Positions 24,357 through 31,329 of a stretch of 41,981 nucleotides of DNA are shown here, one piece after another; the stretch's first letter is position 1; each line of letters opens with the position of its first letter. Made by a program: the position numbers and the translations under genes. The notes beneath the pieces were generated by a model that worked only from the letters and a program-made list of their open reading frames with translations, had not been told where the DNA came from and made no database searches. Source of the stretch: a virus. The DNA is taken from IMG/VR virus record IMGVR_UViG_3300031238_000156, positions 1 to 41,981 of that record, one strand, 5' to 3'.

Positions 24357-24809
24357 ATGAGAATTCGAATGCTTCAGACAACTACTGGTTCCTATGACGG
24401 AACACACACTAAAGAGTATGAGATTGGGCAAGAATACAGCGTTGGGCACGACCTCATCTCGAAAGACTTGGCAGCATCATTTCTCGCAAGTAATGTGGCT
24501 GTTGAGATACAGGAGACTGAGCCAAGAGAAGGACAGGTTGTTCCTCACCAATCGCTTCATGCAAGTTCTGTTGAAGAGGAACCTGCTGGAGAACCAACTC
24601 CAAAAAGTCCTGATTTTACAGCCAGACATGAGAACGCAGAAAATCCGGCTACTCCTGATTTTACAGCCAGACATGATGATGCAGGCAAGCCTAGTTCTAT
24701 GAGGGACTCCGGTTCTGCGACAAAACCCAATGCCGCAGAAAAACCGGATTCTATGGGGAAGCCGGATACTCAGGAAAAACCTAATTTTCCTGAAAGACCG
24801 AAAAAGTAA
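24357..24809 (+). CDS. Head-region protein with conserved N-terminal domain and repetitive tail (paralog A)
   Basis: Start 24357 selected for CGAGGAGA; 150 residues. Residues 1-50 (MRIRMLQTTTGSYDGTH ... LASNVAVE) match the next gene's N-terminus and resemble the small KVKLL-type proteins placed before head-tail connectors. The rest is a polar, Pro/Glu/Lys-rich disordered tail with two exact copies of PDFTARH, then KPDSMGKPD-like repeats. It has either lost or never had a folded C-terminal domain. Confidence 0.65.
   Translation: MRIRMLQTTTGSYDGTHTKEYEIGQEYSVGHDLISKDLAASFLASNVAVEIQETEPREGQVVPHQSLHASSVEEEPAGEPTPKSPDFTARHENAENPATPDFTARHDDAGKPSSMRDSGSATKPNAAEKPDSMGKPDTQEKPNFPERPKK
24608..24676 (+). 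repeat. 24-base direct repeat in paralog A
   Basis: The same 24 bases occur at 24608-24631 and 24653-24676, 45 bases apart (15 codons), encoding the duplicated PDFTARH unit. Recent slippage or duplication. Confidence 0.85.
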
Positions 24810-24857
24810 CACAGTGGTGGGGAGAGAAAAATCTCTCCCCACTAATGGGGATAATAC

Positions 24858-25163
24858 ATGAAAATTCGTATGTTGCAGACGACCAAGGGATCACCAAATG
24901 GAACGCATGTACTTGAATATAAAAAAGATGAAGAATATGTGGTTAGCGGCTATCCGCTCCCCTTTGAATTGGCTGAGTCATTTCTTCGCGCAGGCGCGGC
25001 GGAACAAGTTAAAGAAGCAGGTTACAACGCCCCTGGTCCTAACGAGTTCAAGAGTGACGAGAGCGGCACGTCCGACGTACCGGAAGGGGATGTACCAGAA
25101 GCGACTCCCAGGCGCGGTAGGCAGAAACGGGGCATGACTGACCAGATCGAAGTAGCGGAGTAA
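24858..25163 (+). CDS. Head-region protein, paralog B
   Basis: 101 residues, ATG preceded by a poor ribosome site (GGGGATAATAC). The N-terminus (MKIRMLQTTKGSPNGTH ... LAESFLRAGAAEQV) parallels paralog A over about 45 residues; the C-terminal half is acidic then basic (RRGRQKRG). Phages often encode such a small protein just before the connector. Tandem duplication is the simplest origin. Confidence 0.65.
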   Translation: MKIRMLQTTKGSPNGTHVLEYKKDEEYVVSGYPLPFELAESFLRAGAAEQVKEAGYNAPGPNEFKSDESGTSDVPEGDVPEATPRRGRQKRGMTDQIEVAE

Positions 25164-25167
25164 GGGT

Positions 25168-25821
25168 ATGACGGTTACTGTCGTTACTCCGATTACGCAG
25201 GAGCCACTGACCACACAGGAAGTACGCCAACATCTTCGCCTGGATTTCTCTGATGATGACAGCTACCTTGCCCTCATGATCAGTGAAGCGCGTGAATTTG
25301 GTGAGGCAGAAACACGACGTGCGTTTGCGCCACAAGGGCTTCAGGCGGTTCTGGAAATACCACTCATCCCTTCTGGGCCTCTTTCTGGTGGTGTTGGCTA
25401 CCGGCAAAGCCTGCTTGAAGTACCCCTTCCACCTGTGACTTCTATCGAAAGCATTGAAGGAGAAACCAGTCCTGGTATTTTTCAAGTGATCGATTCCAGT
25501 AACTATGTGGTCGATCTTTCGCAGCAGCCGTGTCGCGTGTATTTGCTGACTTCTGCGTACTCCTTTCTTGGGAGCCAGTGGACACTGTGGATTGGGCCAT
25601 ATAATCCACGTTTTCGGGTGAACTATCACGCAGGCTATTCGCTTACACAGTTTCCTTTCACGCTCAAGCGCGCCATGCTGGAGCTCATTGCCTATTGGTA
25701 TGACTACCGCGAAGGCAAAGATGACGCGCATGGTTCACATCAAAATACAGGCGGGAAAAATCCTGGCATGCCTCCTGGCATTCAGGATAAGTTTGAGAAG
25801 TATCGGGTGTATTACGGATGA
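25168..25821 (+). CDS. Head-tail connector, gp6-like DNA packaging adaptor
   Basis: 217 residues, ATG 4 bases after paralog B. The N-terminus is characteristic: EPLTTQEVRQHLRLDFSDDDSYLALMISEAREFGEAETRRAF, the helical gp6 core (about 10-55), followed by beta strands (VLEIPLIPSGPLSG, LLEVPLPPVTSIESI) and a C-terminal helix (LKRAMLELIAYWYDYREG). In HK97 this protein forms the ring beneath the portal. The C-terminus overlaps the next gene by 4 bases. Confidence 0.85.
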   Translation: MTVTVVTPITQEPLTTQEVRQHLRLDFSDDDSYLALMISEAREFGEAETRRAFAPQGLQAVLEIPLIPSGPLSGGVGYRQSLLEVPLPPVTSIESIEGETSPGIFQVIDSSNYVVDLSQQPCRVYLLTSAYSFLGSQWTLWIGPYNPRFRVNYHAGYSLTQFPFTLKRAMLELIAYWYDYREGKDDAHGSHQNTGGKNPGMPPGIQDKFEKYRVYYG

Positions 25822-26171
25822 CGAATAAAGCGCATTTGAATCCTGGCGAGATGACCAGATTTATCACGATACAAAAACCGGTAGACGCTCCTGATGGTGC
25901 GGGTGGAGAGACACGCACCTGGGCTACCTTTATTCGTGTATGGGCAAGTGTGGAGCCCAATTCTGGTTCAGAGACCTATTTTGCGCAACAGCTCTATCCT
26001 AAAGAATCCTATACCGTACAAATCCGCTATAAGACCGGCGTCGTTCCTGGTATGCGTATCGTGCTTGGTTCGCATATCATGCGCATCCATAGCATCATTG
26101 ATCTTTATCAGGAACACGCATTTCTCAAAATGAACTGTGAAGAACTGCAAGCAGAAGGGGCGGTGCACTAA
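25818..26171 (+). CDS. Head closure protein (head-tail adaptor, SPP1 gp16/HK97 gp7 type)
   Basis: 117 residues. The pattern LNPGEMTRFITIQKPV, DGAGGETRTWATFIRVWASVEPNSGSETY, TYTVQIRYKTG-like and MRIHSIIDLYQEHAFLKMNCEEL is the beta-barrel head-closure family: an R-I-T-I-Q start, a W-x-x-[VR]-[WA]-A-x-[VI] strand and an I-R-Y strand. It plugs the connector after packaging and joins head to tail. ATGA overlap with the connector and TAATG overlap with the next gene show tight coupling. Confidence 0.85.
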   Translation: MTNKAHLNPGEMTRFITIQKPVDAPDGAGGETRTWATFIRVWASVEPNSGSETYFAQQLYPKESYTVQIRYKTGVVPGMRIVLGSHIMRIHSIIDLYQEHAFLKMNCEELQAEGAVH

Positions 26172-26539
26172 TGCTTGAAGGATTAGACGCTGTTCTTGCG
26201 GCGCTCGACGCGGAACTGATCAAAGTCCAGCAGGGGGCAATGGAAGTCGTAGATGACACGGTCAACACTTGCACACAATTGTCGATTGATTATTGCCCTG
26301 TTGGCAAAACCGGACGGTTGCAACAAGCAATTACTAGCGATCCTGCAACACAGGTAGGAGACACGATTGTGGGCGCGGCTGGCATTCCTGATGGTGCTAC
26401 GACCTACCAAAACTTTGTCCACTTTGGTCACTTCACACGCAATCATCGCTCTTTCGTACCAGCCAATCCGTTTATCTCGCGTGCCTTTTTTGAGGTACAG
26501 CCAAGCTTCTTTTCGGACATGGAATCAATCGATCTTTAG
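26171..26539 (+). CDS. Tail-component protein, HK97 gp10-like
   Basis: 122 residues. It begins with a helical segment (LAALDAELIKVQQGAMEVVDDTVN), then CPVGKTGRLQQAI, which is the signature P-V-[RD]-T-G-x-L motif of the gp10 family, then VGAAG ... YQNFVHFGH and the FVPANPFISRAF end. These are typical for neck/tail proteins located between head closure and tail terminator. It follows the closure gene with a TAATG overlap. Confidence 0.85.
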   Translation: MLEGLDAVLAALDAELIKVQQGAMEVVDDTVNTCTQLSIDYCPVGKTGRLQQAITSDPATQVGDTIVGAAGIPDGATTYQNFVHFGHFTRNHRSFVPANPFISRAFFEVQPSFFSDMESIDL

Positions 26540-26548
26540 GAGCACACT

Positions 26549-26950
26549 TTGGGCACAGCAACGCAACAGATACAGCAGGCGGTTTATGGCGTTCTTTCTA
26601 CGGACGCCGCGCTACTTGCGCTGGTGCCTGGAATGTACGATGAAGTGCCAGAAAACAGGACGTTTCCGTATCTTGTCCTGGGGGATGCCACTGAGACACC
26701 ATTGGATACCTTTGCACGTAAGGGGCGCATTGCCACCATTACGGTCTCCATTTATTCTATGCAGAAGGGTTTCAAAGAGTCGCTCACTATTGCGGATCGA
26801 GTAGATGTGCTGCTCAATCGCAATAGCTTTAACCTCTCTACCTACGATACGGTTTACACGATGTATAAAATGCTTTCGACGCAACGTATGGGTGATGGGC
26901 TGACCAGAAAAGTAGACATCAAGTATGACGTATTTGCTGAGGAGCGCTAG
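26549..26950 (+). CDS. Tail terminator/completion protein (DUF3168-type), copy 1
   Basis: 133 residues with a rare TTG start (TTG GGC) after TTAGGAG. The sequence IQQAVYGVLSTDAALLALVPGMYDEVPENRTFPYLVLGDATETPLDTF ... ITVSIYSMQKGFKE is the DUF3168 pattern: an N-terminal helix, P-x-x-x-P-Y-[IV] strand and W/Y-S strand. It should cap the tail tube during assembly. Close paralog directly downstream. Confidence 0.82.
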   Translation: MGTATQQIQQAVYGVLSTDAALLALVPGMYDEVPENRTFPYLVLGDATETPLDTFARKGRIATITVSIYSMQKGFKESLTIADRVDVLLNRNSFNLSTYDTVYTMYKMLSTQRMGDGLTRKVDIKYDVFAEER

Positions 26951-27361
26951 GTGGGAACGGCCACGCTTCAGCTTCAAGAGGCTATTTATGCGTTTCTGGA
27001 GGCTGATACTTTCTTCGCTGATCACGGTTGTGCTGTCTATGATGAGGTGCCTGAAAACGCTGCATTCCCCTTCCTGGTGCTCTCAGACGGCATGGAAACA
27101 CCGCAAGATGTCTTCTCAGAAAAAGGGCGGTTGACGATCTTCAATATTCATATCTGGAGTATGGCGCAAGGGATGGAGGAAATGGAGGTGTTGTTTAACC
27201 GCGTGGACGAACTCTTACATTATAATTCAGCGCTGCCAGCGATGCCAGGATACGTGTTCATTTATGGGAAGCGAGACACGATGACCGTTCAGCGTGATAC
27301 TGATGGTCTCACGAGGCATCTGGTGGCGCGTTACGTTTTTCTTAGCGAAGAACGAATCTAG
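26951..27361 (+). CDS. Tail terminator/completion protein (DUF3168-type), copy 2
   Basis: 136 residues. A GTG start abuts the previous stop with no gap. It shares MGTAT at the start, DEVPEN-x-x-FP-[YF]-LVL and ETP-x-D-x-F with copy 1, and the same length and order of elements (YDEVPENAAFPFLVLSDGMETPQDVF, IHIWSMAQGMEE). Most tails need one terminator, so the second copy may serve a different interface. It ends 3 bases inside the minus-strand cassette. Confidence 0.82.
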   Translation: MGTATLQLQEAIYAFLEADTFFADHGCAVYDEVPENAAFPFLVLSDGMETPQDVFSEKGRLTIFNIHIWSMAQGMEEMEVLFNRVDELLHYNSALPAMPGYVFIYGKRDTMTVQRDTDGLTRHLVARYVFLSEERI

Positions 27362-27891
27362 CGTTGAAAGACTTCCTCATCATAGTGTTTCTGGATGGCC
27401 TCTCGGTAGAAGCGCACCACATCTTGTGAGATGGGCGCGAAGTGATGACAGTCCACTCCCACATTCAGGCTATTCACTTTTACCAGTTGCTTCTCGTGAA
27501 TATGTCCAAAGAGGGAAAAGATGCCTTGTGGACGATGACTTGGTTCGTGTACCAGGGCAATATGTTGAAGATCAAGCGTAAGCATGAGGCAAAATTCTTT
27601 ATAGATAGCGTAAAACGTTTCGCGCAGGGTATCGAGCGTGACCAATCCTTTCTCCAGATCATCTCGCTCATAGTTGCCAAAGAGTAGAGCGATGTCGCCA
27701 TTTAGACGACGGCTCACATTGTAGTTACCAAAGTCTCCCAGATGATAGACGAGATCGCCTGATTTGACCTGGGCATTCCAGTTGGCAATCATGGCCTCAT
27801 CCATCTCTTCAACACTTTGGAAAGGACGACGCGACAGATCAAGTGTGCGCTTGCTGCCGAAATGCGTATCTGCGGTATAAAAAATGTTCAT
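27358..27891 (-). CDS. Calcineurin-like metallophosphoesterase
   Basis: 177 residues. Metal-site motifs in order: DTH (D8, H10), LGDFGN (D53), GNYE (72-75), HEP (H115) and GHIH (129-132). The family's GNH is GNY here, so the usual catalytic histidine is replaced by tyrosine; activity may be altered. It overlaps the kinase-TIR stop codon by TAATG, with AGAGGAG upstream inside the kinase gene, so it is translated from the same mRNA. Substrate unknown; nucleotide or phosphoprotein phosphatase are both plausible. Its 3' end touches the 3' end of the tail terminator copy 2 (convergent). Confidence 0.88.
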   Translation of the reverse strand: MNIFYTADTHFGSKRTLDLSRRPFQSVEEMDEAMIANWNAQVKSGDLVYHLGDFGNYNVSRRLNGDIALLFGNYERDDLEKGLVTLDTLRETFYAIYKEFCLMLTLDLQHIALVHEPSHRPQGIFSLFGHIHEKQLVKVNSLNVGVDCHHFAPISQDVVRFYREAIQKHYDEEVFQR

Positions 27892-29243
27892 TAAAATTTC
27901 TCCTCTAGGACTTGATAGACGGTCAACCCAATCTCATTGAGCGCTTCGTCGCTGTAGCCGCTAGAACGTACAATTGGTTTGCGGTCCCTTGGGCCACCTG
28001 CATAATTTTTGAGGTAGAGATAGTTTTTTCCCCACTCACATTGTTTTCCATAGATAGGAACAACGAGTACTTCATCACGGTGATTGGTACGGTACTCAAT
28101 GGCTGTGTTCACAGCTTCGCTCGCATATTCGTTGGTAAGGATTGCCGGAGTACAGACAACCAGAATAATGCCGCTCTCGCGCATGATGCGTTCTACTTCT
28201 TTCACTGTTGGTGCGATGTATTCACAGGCAATGGTTTTGCCACGCATTTTTCCAACCAGGACAATTGATTTCTCAAGACGTTCCAAGAGCATTTTATCCT
28301 TCTCGGTTTTGCCGTCTAACATGGAGGAAATGAGAAACACGGTGGCATCAGCCTTTGGTGCGACAATCATTGGATTGCTGCGATAGTCATCGCGAATGCT
28401 GAGCAGTCGTGCCTGGACAGCGAAACTATCAGGTCGGTTCGCCTTGTCCAGCGTAATCATTTCTTCCACTAAGCGATTGAGACGCAGAAGCGCTGGATGT
28501 GTTACCTTTGGTAGTGACACAAACTGAAATGGGGCATCAGAAGGATCAGTGCCACTGAGTAAAAAATGAAAGAGCGCGCCAAGTGCATAGACATCACTCT
28601 TTGGTTCAGAGCCCTTTTTGTACTGCTCAGGGGCCGCATATCCAGGCGAGCCAAGAGCGCTGGTATCTTTGGTGTTGGCCGCAAAGAAGCGTGCAATCCC
28701 AAAGTCGATCAGACGTACTTCGTCCTCTGGCGTAATCATGATATTGGCTGGTTTGATATCGCGAAAGGTGATATTTTGAGTATGCAAGAAGGTGAGTACA
28801 TCGCAAAGCTGTGGGCCATAACGTAGCAGCGCAGCCAGATCAGGCGTGTGCATTACGTCTTCAAGCGTTTTGCCTTCGATATATTCCATTGCCAGATACC
28901 AACGTCCGTTTTCCGTGAAGTTCTCGTAGATAGCAGGTAGCATTGGATGACGAAGGTTTCCAAGTAGGCGCGCTTCATTTTTAAATGCGGTGACCGCTTT
29001 TTGATATTCCAGTCCAACCAGCGTGCTCTGGCTCATCTCTTTGATCGCAACGACACGATTGATGGTGCTATCCAGCGCTTTGTAGACGGCTCCCATACCA
29101 CCTTGTCCAAGAACACCAGTGATGAGGTACTTTCCAGCCAGGATACCGGTGAGATTTCCTGTGGCGGTAAGGGATGCACCGCACGTTTGACAATATTTCG
29201 CGGTTGCGCGTGCGGTTGTGGCACAACCAGGACAGGCGATCAT
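27891..29243 (-). CDS. Zinc-ribbon / Ser-Thr protein kinase / TIR-like fusion
   Basis: 450 residues, AAGGAGA before ATG. A zinc ribbon (CPGC ... CQTC, residues 4-21) is followed by an intact Hanks-type kinase (about 38-285): glycine loop GQGGMG (46-51), lysine K68 in VAIK, FRDIKPAN with D162 and N167, DFG (D180), and APE-like PGYAAPEQY. From about 300 to 450 is a TIR/SEFIR-like alpha-beta domain: VFLISSMLD, IVLVGKMRGKTIAC, ILVVCTPAILTNEYASEAVNTAI, VLVVPIYGKQCEW and LKNYAGGP. E376 or E372 may be the NADase glutamate. No transmembrane segment is present, so it is a soluble kinase. The combination suggests an infection-sensing switch; this is an inference. Confidence 0.88.
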   Translation of the reverse strand: MIACPGCATTARATAKYCQTCGASLTATGNLTGILAGKYLITGVLGQGGMGAVYKALDSTINRVVAIKEMSQSTLVGLEYQKAVTAFKNEARLLGNLRHPMLPAIYENFTENGRWYLAMEYIEGKTLEDVMHTPDLAALLRYGPQLCDVLTFLHTQNITFRDIKPANIMITPEDEVRLIDFGIARFFAANTKDTSALGSPGYAAPEQYKKGSEPKSDVYALGALFHFLLSGTDPSDAPFQFVSLPKVTHPALLRLNRLVEEMITLDKANRPDSFAVQARLLSIRDDYRSNPMIVAPKADATVFLISSMLDGKTEKDKMLLERLEKSIVLVGKMRGKTIACEYIAPTVKEVERIMRESGIILVVCTPAILTNEYASEAVNTAIEYRTNHRDEVLVVPIYGKQCEWGKNYLYLKNYAGGPRDRKPIVRSSGYSDEALNEIGLTVYQVLEEKF

Positions 29244-29265
29244 ATTTTTCTCCTTACATGCATGA

Positions 29266-29290
29266 AAGAGACGGCGCTTTACCGTCTCTT
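29266..29290 (-). terminator. Hairpin between the NUDIX and kinase genes
   Basis: A 9-bp stem CCGTCTCTT/AAGAGACGG with a 7-base loop lies just after the NUDIX stop and before the kinase ribosome site; the minus-strand sequence after it is TTTCATG. Possible partial terminator or mRNA processing element. Confidence 0.55.
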
Positions 29291-29305
29291 CTTTGTTTGA
29301 ACTTC

Positions 29306-29887
29306 TTAGGCAGCGCAGCGCGCCTTTAAGAAGGTGTATCCGATTAGTGTACCGCTATAGCGGCATTCCAGCATCATCTCTAGGGGTATCCACACGTTTT
29401 CTCCTGCCTCGCCCATCTCTTCGTTCATGTCTTTACCAGGAGTGATTCCGGTGACATCAGCGGTGTAGAGATATACCTGCTCGTTGGTCTGTGTACCGGT
29501 GATATATTTGGTTAAGAGCTCCACTTCGCGGATTACGTAACCGGTCTCCTCTAACACTTCGCGGATGGCGCAGGCGTCAATGCTTTCGCCGTCGTGGTCG
29601 ATACTTCCGGTCACCGGACAGCCGTAGTAATGAGAGTAGTCGGCACAGAGTGGCTGACAACGCAGGAGCACTTCGGTGCCGTTGTTACGGGTGAGGAGAA
29701 TACCAACGCTGTCGCGCCCACGACGCTCGGCGTAGGTGAAACCACCAGCCGTTTTATAAAGCGCAATCCACTTTGCGTCATGCACAAGGATTTTATTACT
29801 ATGCACCACAACCTGTTGTAGAAGCTTTTGCATGCTTTCCTGCGTATACTGCTGTCTTTTGTTCTTTTTATTTCTATGTTTGCCCAT
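29306..29887 (-). CDS. NUDIX hydrolase
   Basis: 193 residues, AAGGAG before ATG. A basic N-terminal extension (KHRNKKNKRQQ) of about 35 residues precedes the fold. The Nudix box is near 94-117: SIDHDGE ... REVLEETGY, i.e. E101, R109, E110, E113, E114 and G116 in canonical spacing; the box's leading G position is S95 (preceded by G94). The region before it (GCPVTGS) fits the usual P-x-G-G start. These enzymes hydrolyse nucleoside diphosphates linked to another moiety, e.g. NADH, ADP-ribose, NTPs or caps. Next to a TIR-type domain, a role in NAD or ADP-ribose turnover is attractive but inferred. Confidence 0.87.
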   Translation of the reverse strand: MGKHRNKKNKRQQYTQESMQKLLQQVVVHSNKILVHDAKWIALYKTAGGFTYAERRGRDSVGILLTRNNGTEVLLRCQPLCADYSHYYGCPVTGSIDHDGESIDACAIREVLEETGYVIREVELLTKYITGTQTNEQVYLYTADVTGITPGKDMNEEMGEAGENVWIPLEMMLECRYSGTLIGYTFLKARCAA

Positions 29888-29908
29888 TTGTTTGTTTCTC
29901 CTTGAATG

Positions 29909-29960
29909 TTTCGTTTATTTCTTCTACAGGAAGTATACGTCATTCGAGAGGAAACGTCAA
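29909..29960 (-). promoter_or_regulatory. Promoter and conserved leader for the NUDIX gene
   Basis: On the minus strand TTGACG (plus 29955-29960), 17 bases, TATACT (plus 29932-29937), then a 29-base block (29909-29937 including the -10) that recurs at 30664-30692 with a single mismatch. Ends shortly before the AAGGAGA site. Confidence 0.8.
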
Positions 29961-29963
29961 GGG

Positions 29964-30281
29964 TTATTTCTCTGTATTTTCAGAAACAGCTTCCTTTACG
30001 GCAGTGTAGGTTACATCGCAGTTGAGGTTAAAGAGTTCATTGTTGATCACGAGTAGTAGCATAGGGATGTAGCAGCGCCCCAGGAAAATGAGGGCAACGC
30101 TATCTCCCCACCGCAGGTAGTCATGGAGTTGGTTGATAATATCTGCTTGATCTATTTCTTCGTCAGGGGCATAGGTATTTTCAAAGAAGAGAAAGTTGGG
30201 ATCGAGTTGTTCTTGTAGATCTTCCTCGATACAATCGCGATGTTCTTCGTGCAGGCGCACGCCAAGTGAGATAGCTTTCAT
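29964..30281 (-). CDS. Small acidic hypothetical protein
   Basis: 105 residues with a strong CTGGAGGA ribosome site 6 bases before ATG. Acidic, with a single hydrophobic helix (about 61-82, DSVALIFLGRCYIPMLLLVI) that could be a buried helix or a membrane segment. It lies in the minus-strand accessory cassette and its 3' end abuts the NUDIX promoter. Not recognised. Confidence 0.55.
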   Translation of the reverse strand: MKAISLGVRLHEEHRDCIEEDLQEQLDPNFLFFENTYAPDEEIDQADIINQLHDYLRWGDSVALIFLGRCYIPMLLLVINNELFNLNCDVTYTAVKEAVSENTEK

Positions 30282-30326
30282 GCTGGTTCCTCCAGGTGTT
30301 GAATATAGGTTTCGTTATGAAAAATG

Positions 30327-30349
30327 GCCTCTCTTATAAAAAGAGAGGC
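30327..30349 (-). terminator. Terminator after the 30366 gene
   Basis: GCCTCTCTT / AAGAGAGGC with a 5-base loop. On the minus strand the hairpin is followed by CCATTTTTCA, giving a T run. Confidence 0.65.
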
Positions 30350-30365
30350 GCTGGACTGTTTTCTA

Positions 30366-30638
30366 TTATCGTGCACTTCTGCACAGGGCTTGAGCTTCTT
30401 TATAGATGGCACGAGCGGCCTCGCTGGATGCGTCTTTGATAATACGCTCGAAGTAACGGGCGCGCTCGCTTGCGTGATTGCTATAACGGTCGCTAGACAG
30501 TGCGCGTGCGATTTGTGCGCAGGCTTCGTTGTGCTCTTTGGGCGCGTCTTGCGCGAAACTTGCCAGGAAGAAGTAATCACGAATGCTGTTCAGGCTTGCC
30601 GGATTCAGGTCGAACTCTATTTTGAAAGTTTTGTTCAT
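30366..30638 (-). CDS. Small hypothetical protein, first gene of the accessory cassette
   Basis: The ATG at 30638 is chosen over upstream starts because CAAGGAGA precedes it at the same distance as for the NUDIX gene. 90 residues, helical, rich in Ala and Arg, with no membrane segment (MNKTFKIEFDLNPASLNSIR ... AIYKEAQALCRSAR). It is transcribed from its own promoter. Not recognised; its promoter match to the NUDIX gene argues that it is part of one regulon. Confidence 0.6.
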   Translation of the reverse strand: MNKTFKIEFDLNPASLNSIRDYFFLASFAQDAPKEHNEACAQIARALSSDRYSNHASERARYFERIIKDASSEAARAIYKEAQALCRSAR

Positions 30639-30663
30639 TTTTTTATTTCTCCTTGAATTTTGT

Positions 30664-30715
30664 TTTCGTTTATTTCTTATACAGGAAGTATAGCCTATCG
30701 TGCGTTTTACGTCAA
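30664..30715 (-). promoter_or_regulatory. Promoter and conserved leader for the 30366 gene
   Basis: On the minus strand TTGACG (plus 30710-30715), 17 bases, TATACT (plus 30687-30692), then the 29-base block (30664-30692) nearly identical to the NUDIX leader. It lies about 47 bases from the divergent plus-strand promoter at 30762. Confidence 0.8.
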
Positions 30716-30761
30716 GCATTTTTACGCCGTATTTTCAGATCGGGGAAAAACGCATTTTCTC

Positions 30762-30790
30762 TTGACGCGGGGCCAATTCTCTGCTAGTAT
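30762..30790 (+). promoter_or_regulatory. Promoter candidate for the tail tube genes
   Basis: TTGACG (30762-30767), 17 bases, TAGTAT (30785-30790). It is divergent from the accessory cassette and followed by two long hairpins. Confidence 0.5.
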
Positions 30791-30814
30791 AAGGGGTATC
30801 CACCTGTAAATAAC

Positions 30815-30868
30815 ACAAAAAAGAGAGAATTTGGAAATCGCAATCACCCCAAATTCTCTCTTTTTTGT
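30815..30868 (+). terminator. 20-bp perfect inverted repeat in the tail tube leader
   Basis: Bases 30815-30834 exactly complement 30849-30868, with a 14-base loop. The right arm contains CTCTCTTTTTTGT, so it can act as a terminator on the plus strand and its mirror on the minus strand. Confidence 0.7.
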
Positions 30869-30870
30869 AC

Positions 30871-30933
30871 CTCAAAGAAAAATCATCATGAAACAAAGAA
30901 AACGCAAAGACGAGATGATGATTTTTCTTTGAG
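30871..30933 (+). promoter_or_regulatory. 19-bp perfect hairpin overlapping the tail tube ribosome site
   Basis: Bases 30871-30889 exactly complement 30915-30933 (25-base loop). The right arm ends in CTTTGAG, and TTGAGGAG (30929-30936) is the ribosome site of the gene at 30946, so folding would partly hide it. Confidence 0.65.
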
Positions 30934-30945
30934 GAGTTGCACGAT

Positions 30946-31329
30946 ATGACCGCAATTGCAGGCTACGCCGGAAGTGTAAAAATTTCCACAAACGTCGTTC
31001 TTGAGATCGACAAATGGGATCTCAGTATTGACGCCGACATCTACGATACTTCTTCCTTTCCTAACGCCTGGAAAACCCAAATCCCAGGACTCAAAAAATG
31101 GTCTGGCTCTTTCAGTGGTCGTCAATACCAGGGAGACAGCACCGGACAGGCGCTTATACAGGCCGGACTCTTTGGCGGTACCAGCATTGCTCTTGCGCTC
31201 TTCACTGATGGGACGCATAACTATTCGGGAACCGCATTTATCAAGCAGATGAGCGTGAAAACGGCAGTTTCCGCAACAGTCGATGTATCCATATCCTTCG
31301 AGGGTAGCGGCACATTATCGTATACGTAA
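30946..31329 (+). CDS. Tail tube protein, shorter copy
   Basis: ATG at 30946 supported by GAGGAG; 127 residues. The core WDLSIDADIYDTSSFPNAWKTQIPG ... WSGSFSG and the ending SATVDVSISFEGSGTLSYT match the longer gene downstream. This is the pattern of phage tail tube or major tail proteins: a beta sandwich with D-x-x-x-[YF]-D and W-x-G-[ST]-F. Shorter than typical (about 130-200 aa), and the downstream gene has an N-terminal extension of about 90 residues. It stacks in hexamers to form the tube. Confidence 0.72.
   Translation: MTAIAGYAGSVKISTNVVLEIDKWDLSIDADIYDTSSFPNAWKTQIPGLKKWSGSFSGRQYQGDSTGQALIQAGLFGGTSIALALFTDGTHNYSGTAFIKQMSVKTAVSATVDVSISFEGSGTLSYT

Noticed and set aside
24608-24676. CRISPR-like repeat-spacer unit
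   Set aside because: Only two copies, within an ORF and in frame (15 codons apart); it is a coding duplication.
30278-30580. Minus-strand frame of 100 codons overlapping the 30366 gene
   Set aside because: The overlapping frame with an AAGGAGA site at 30638 is better supported; this one lacks a ribosome site.
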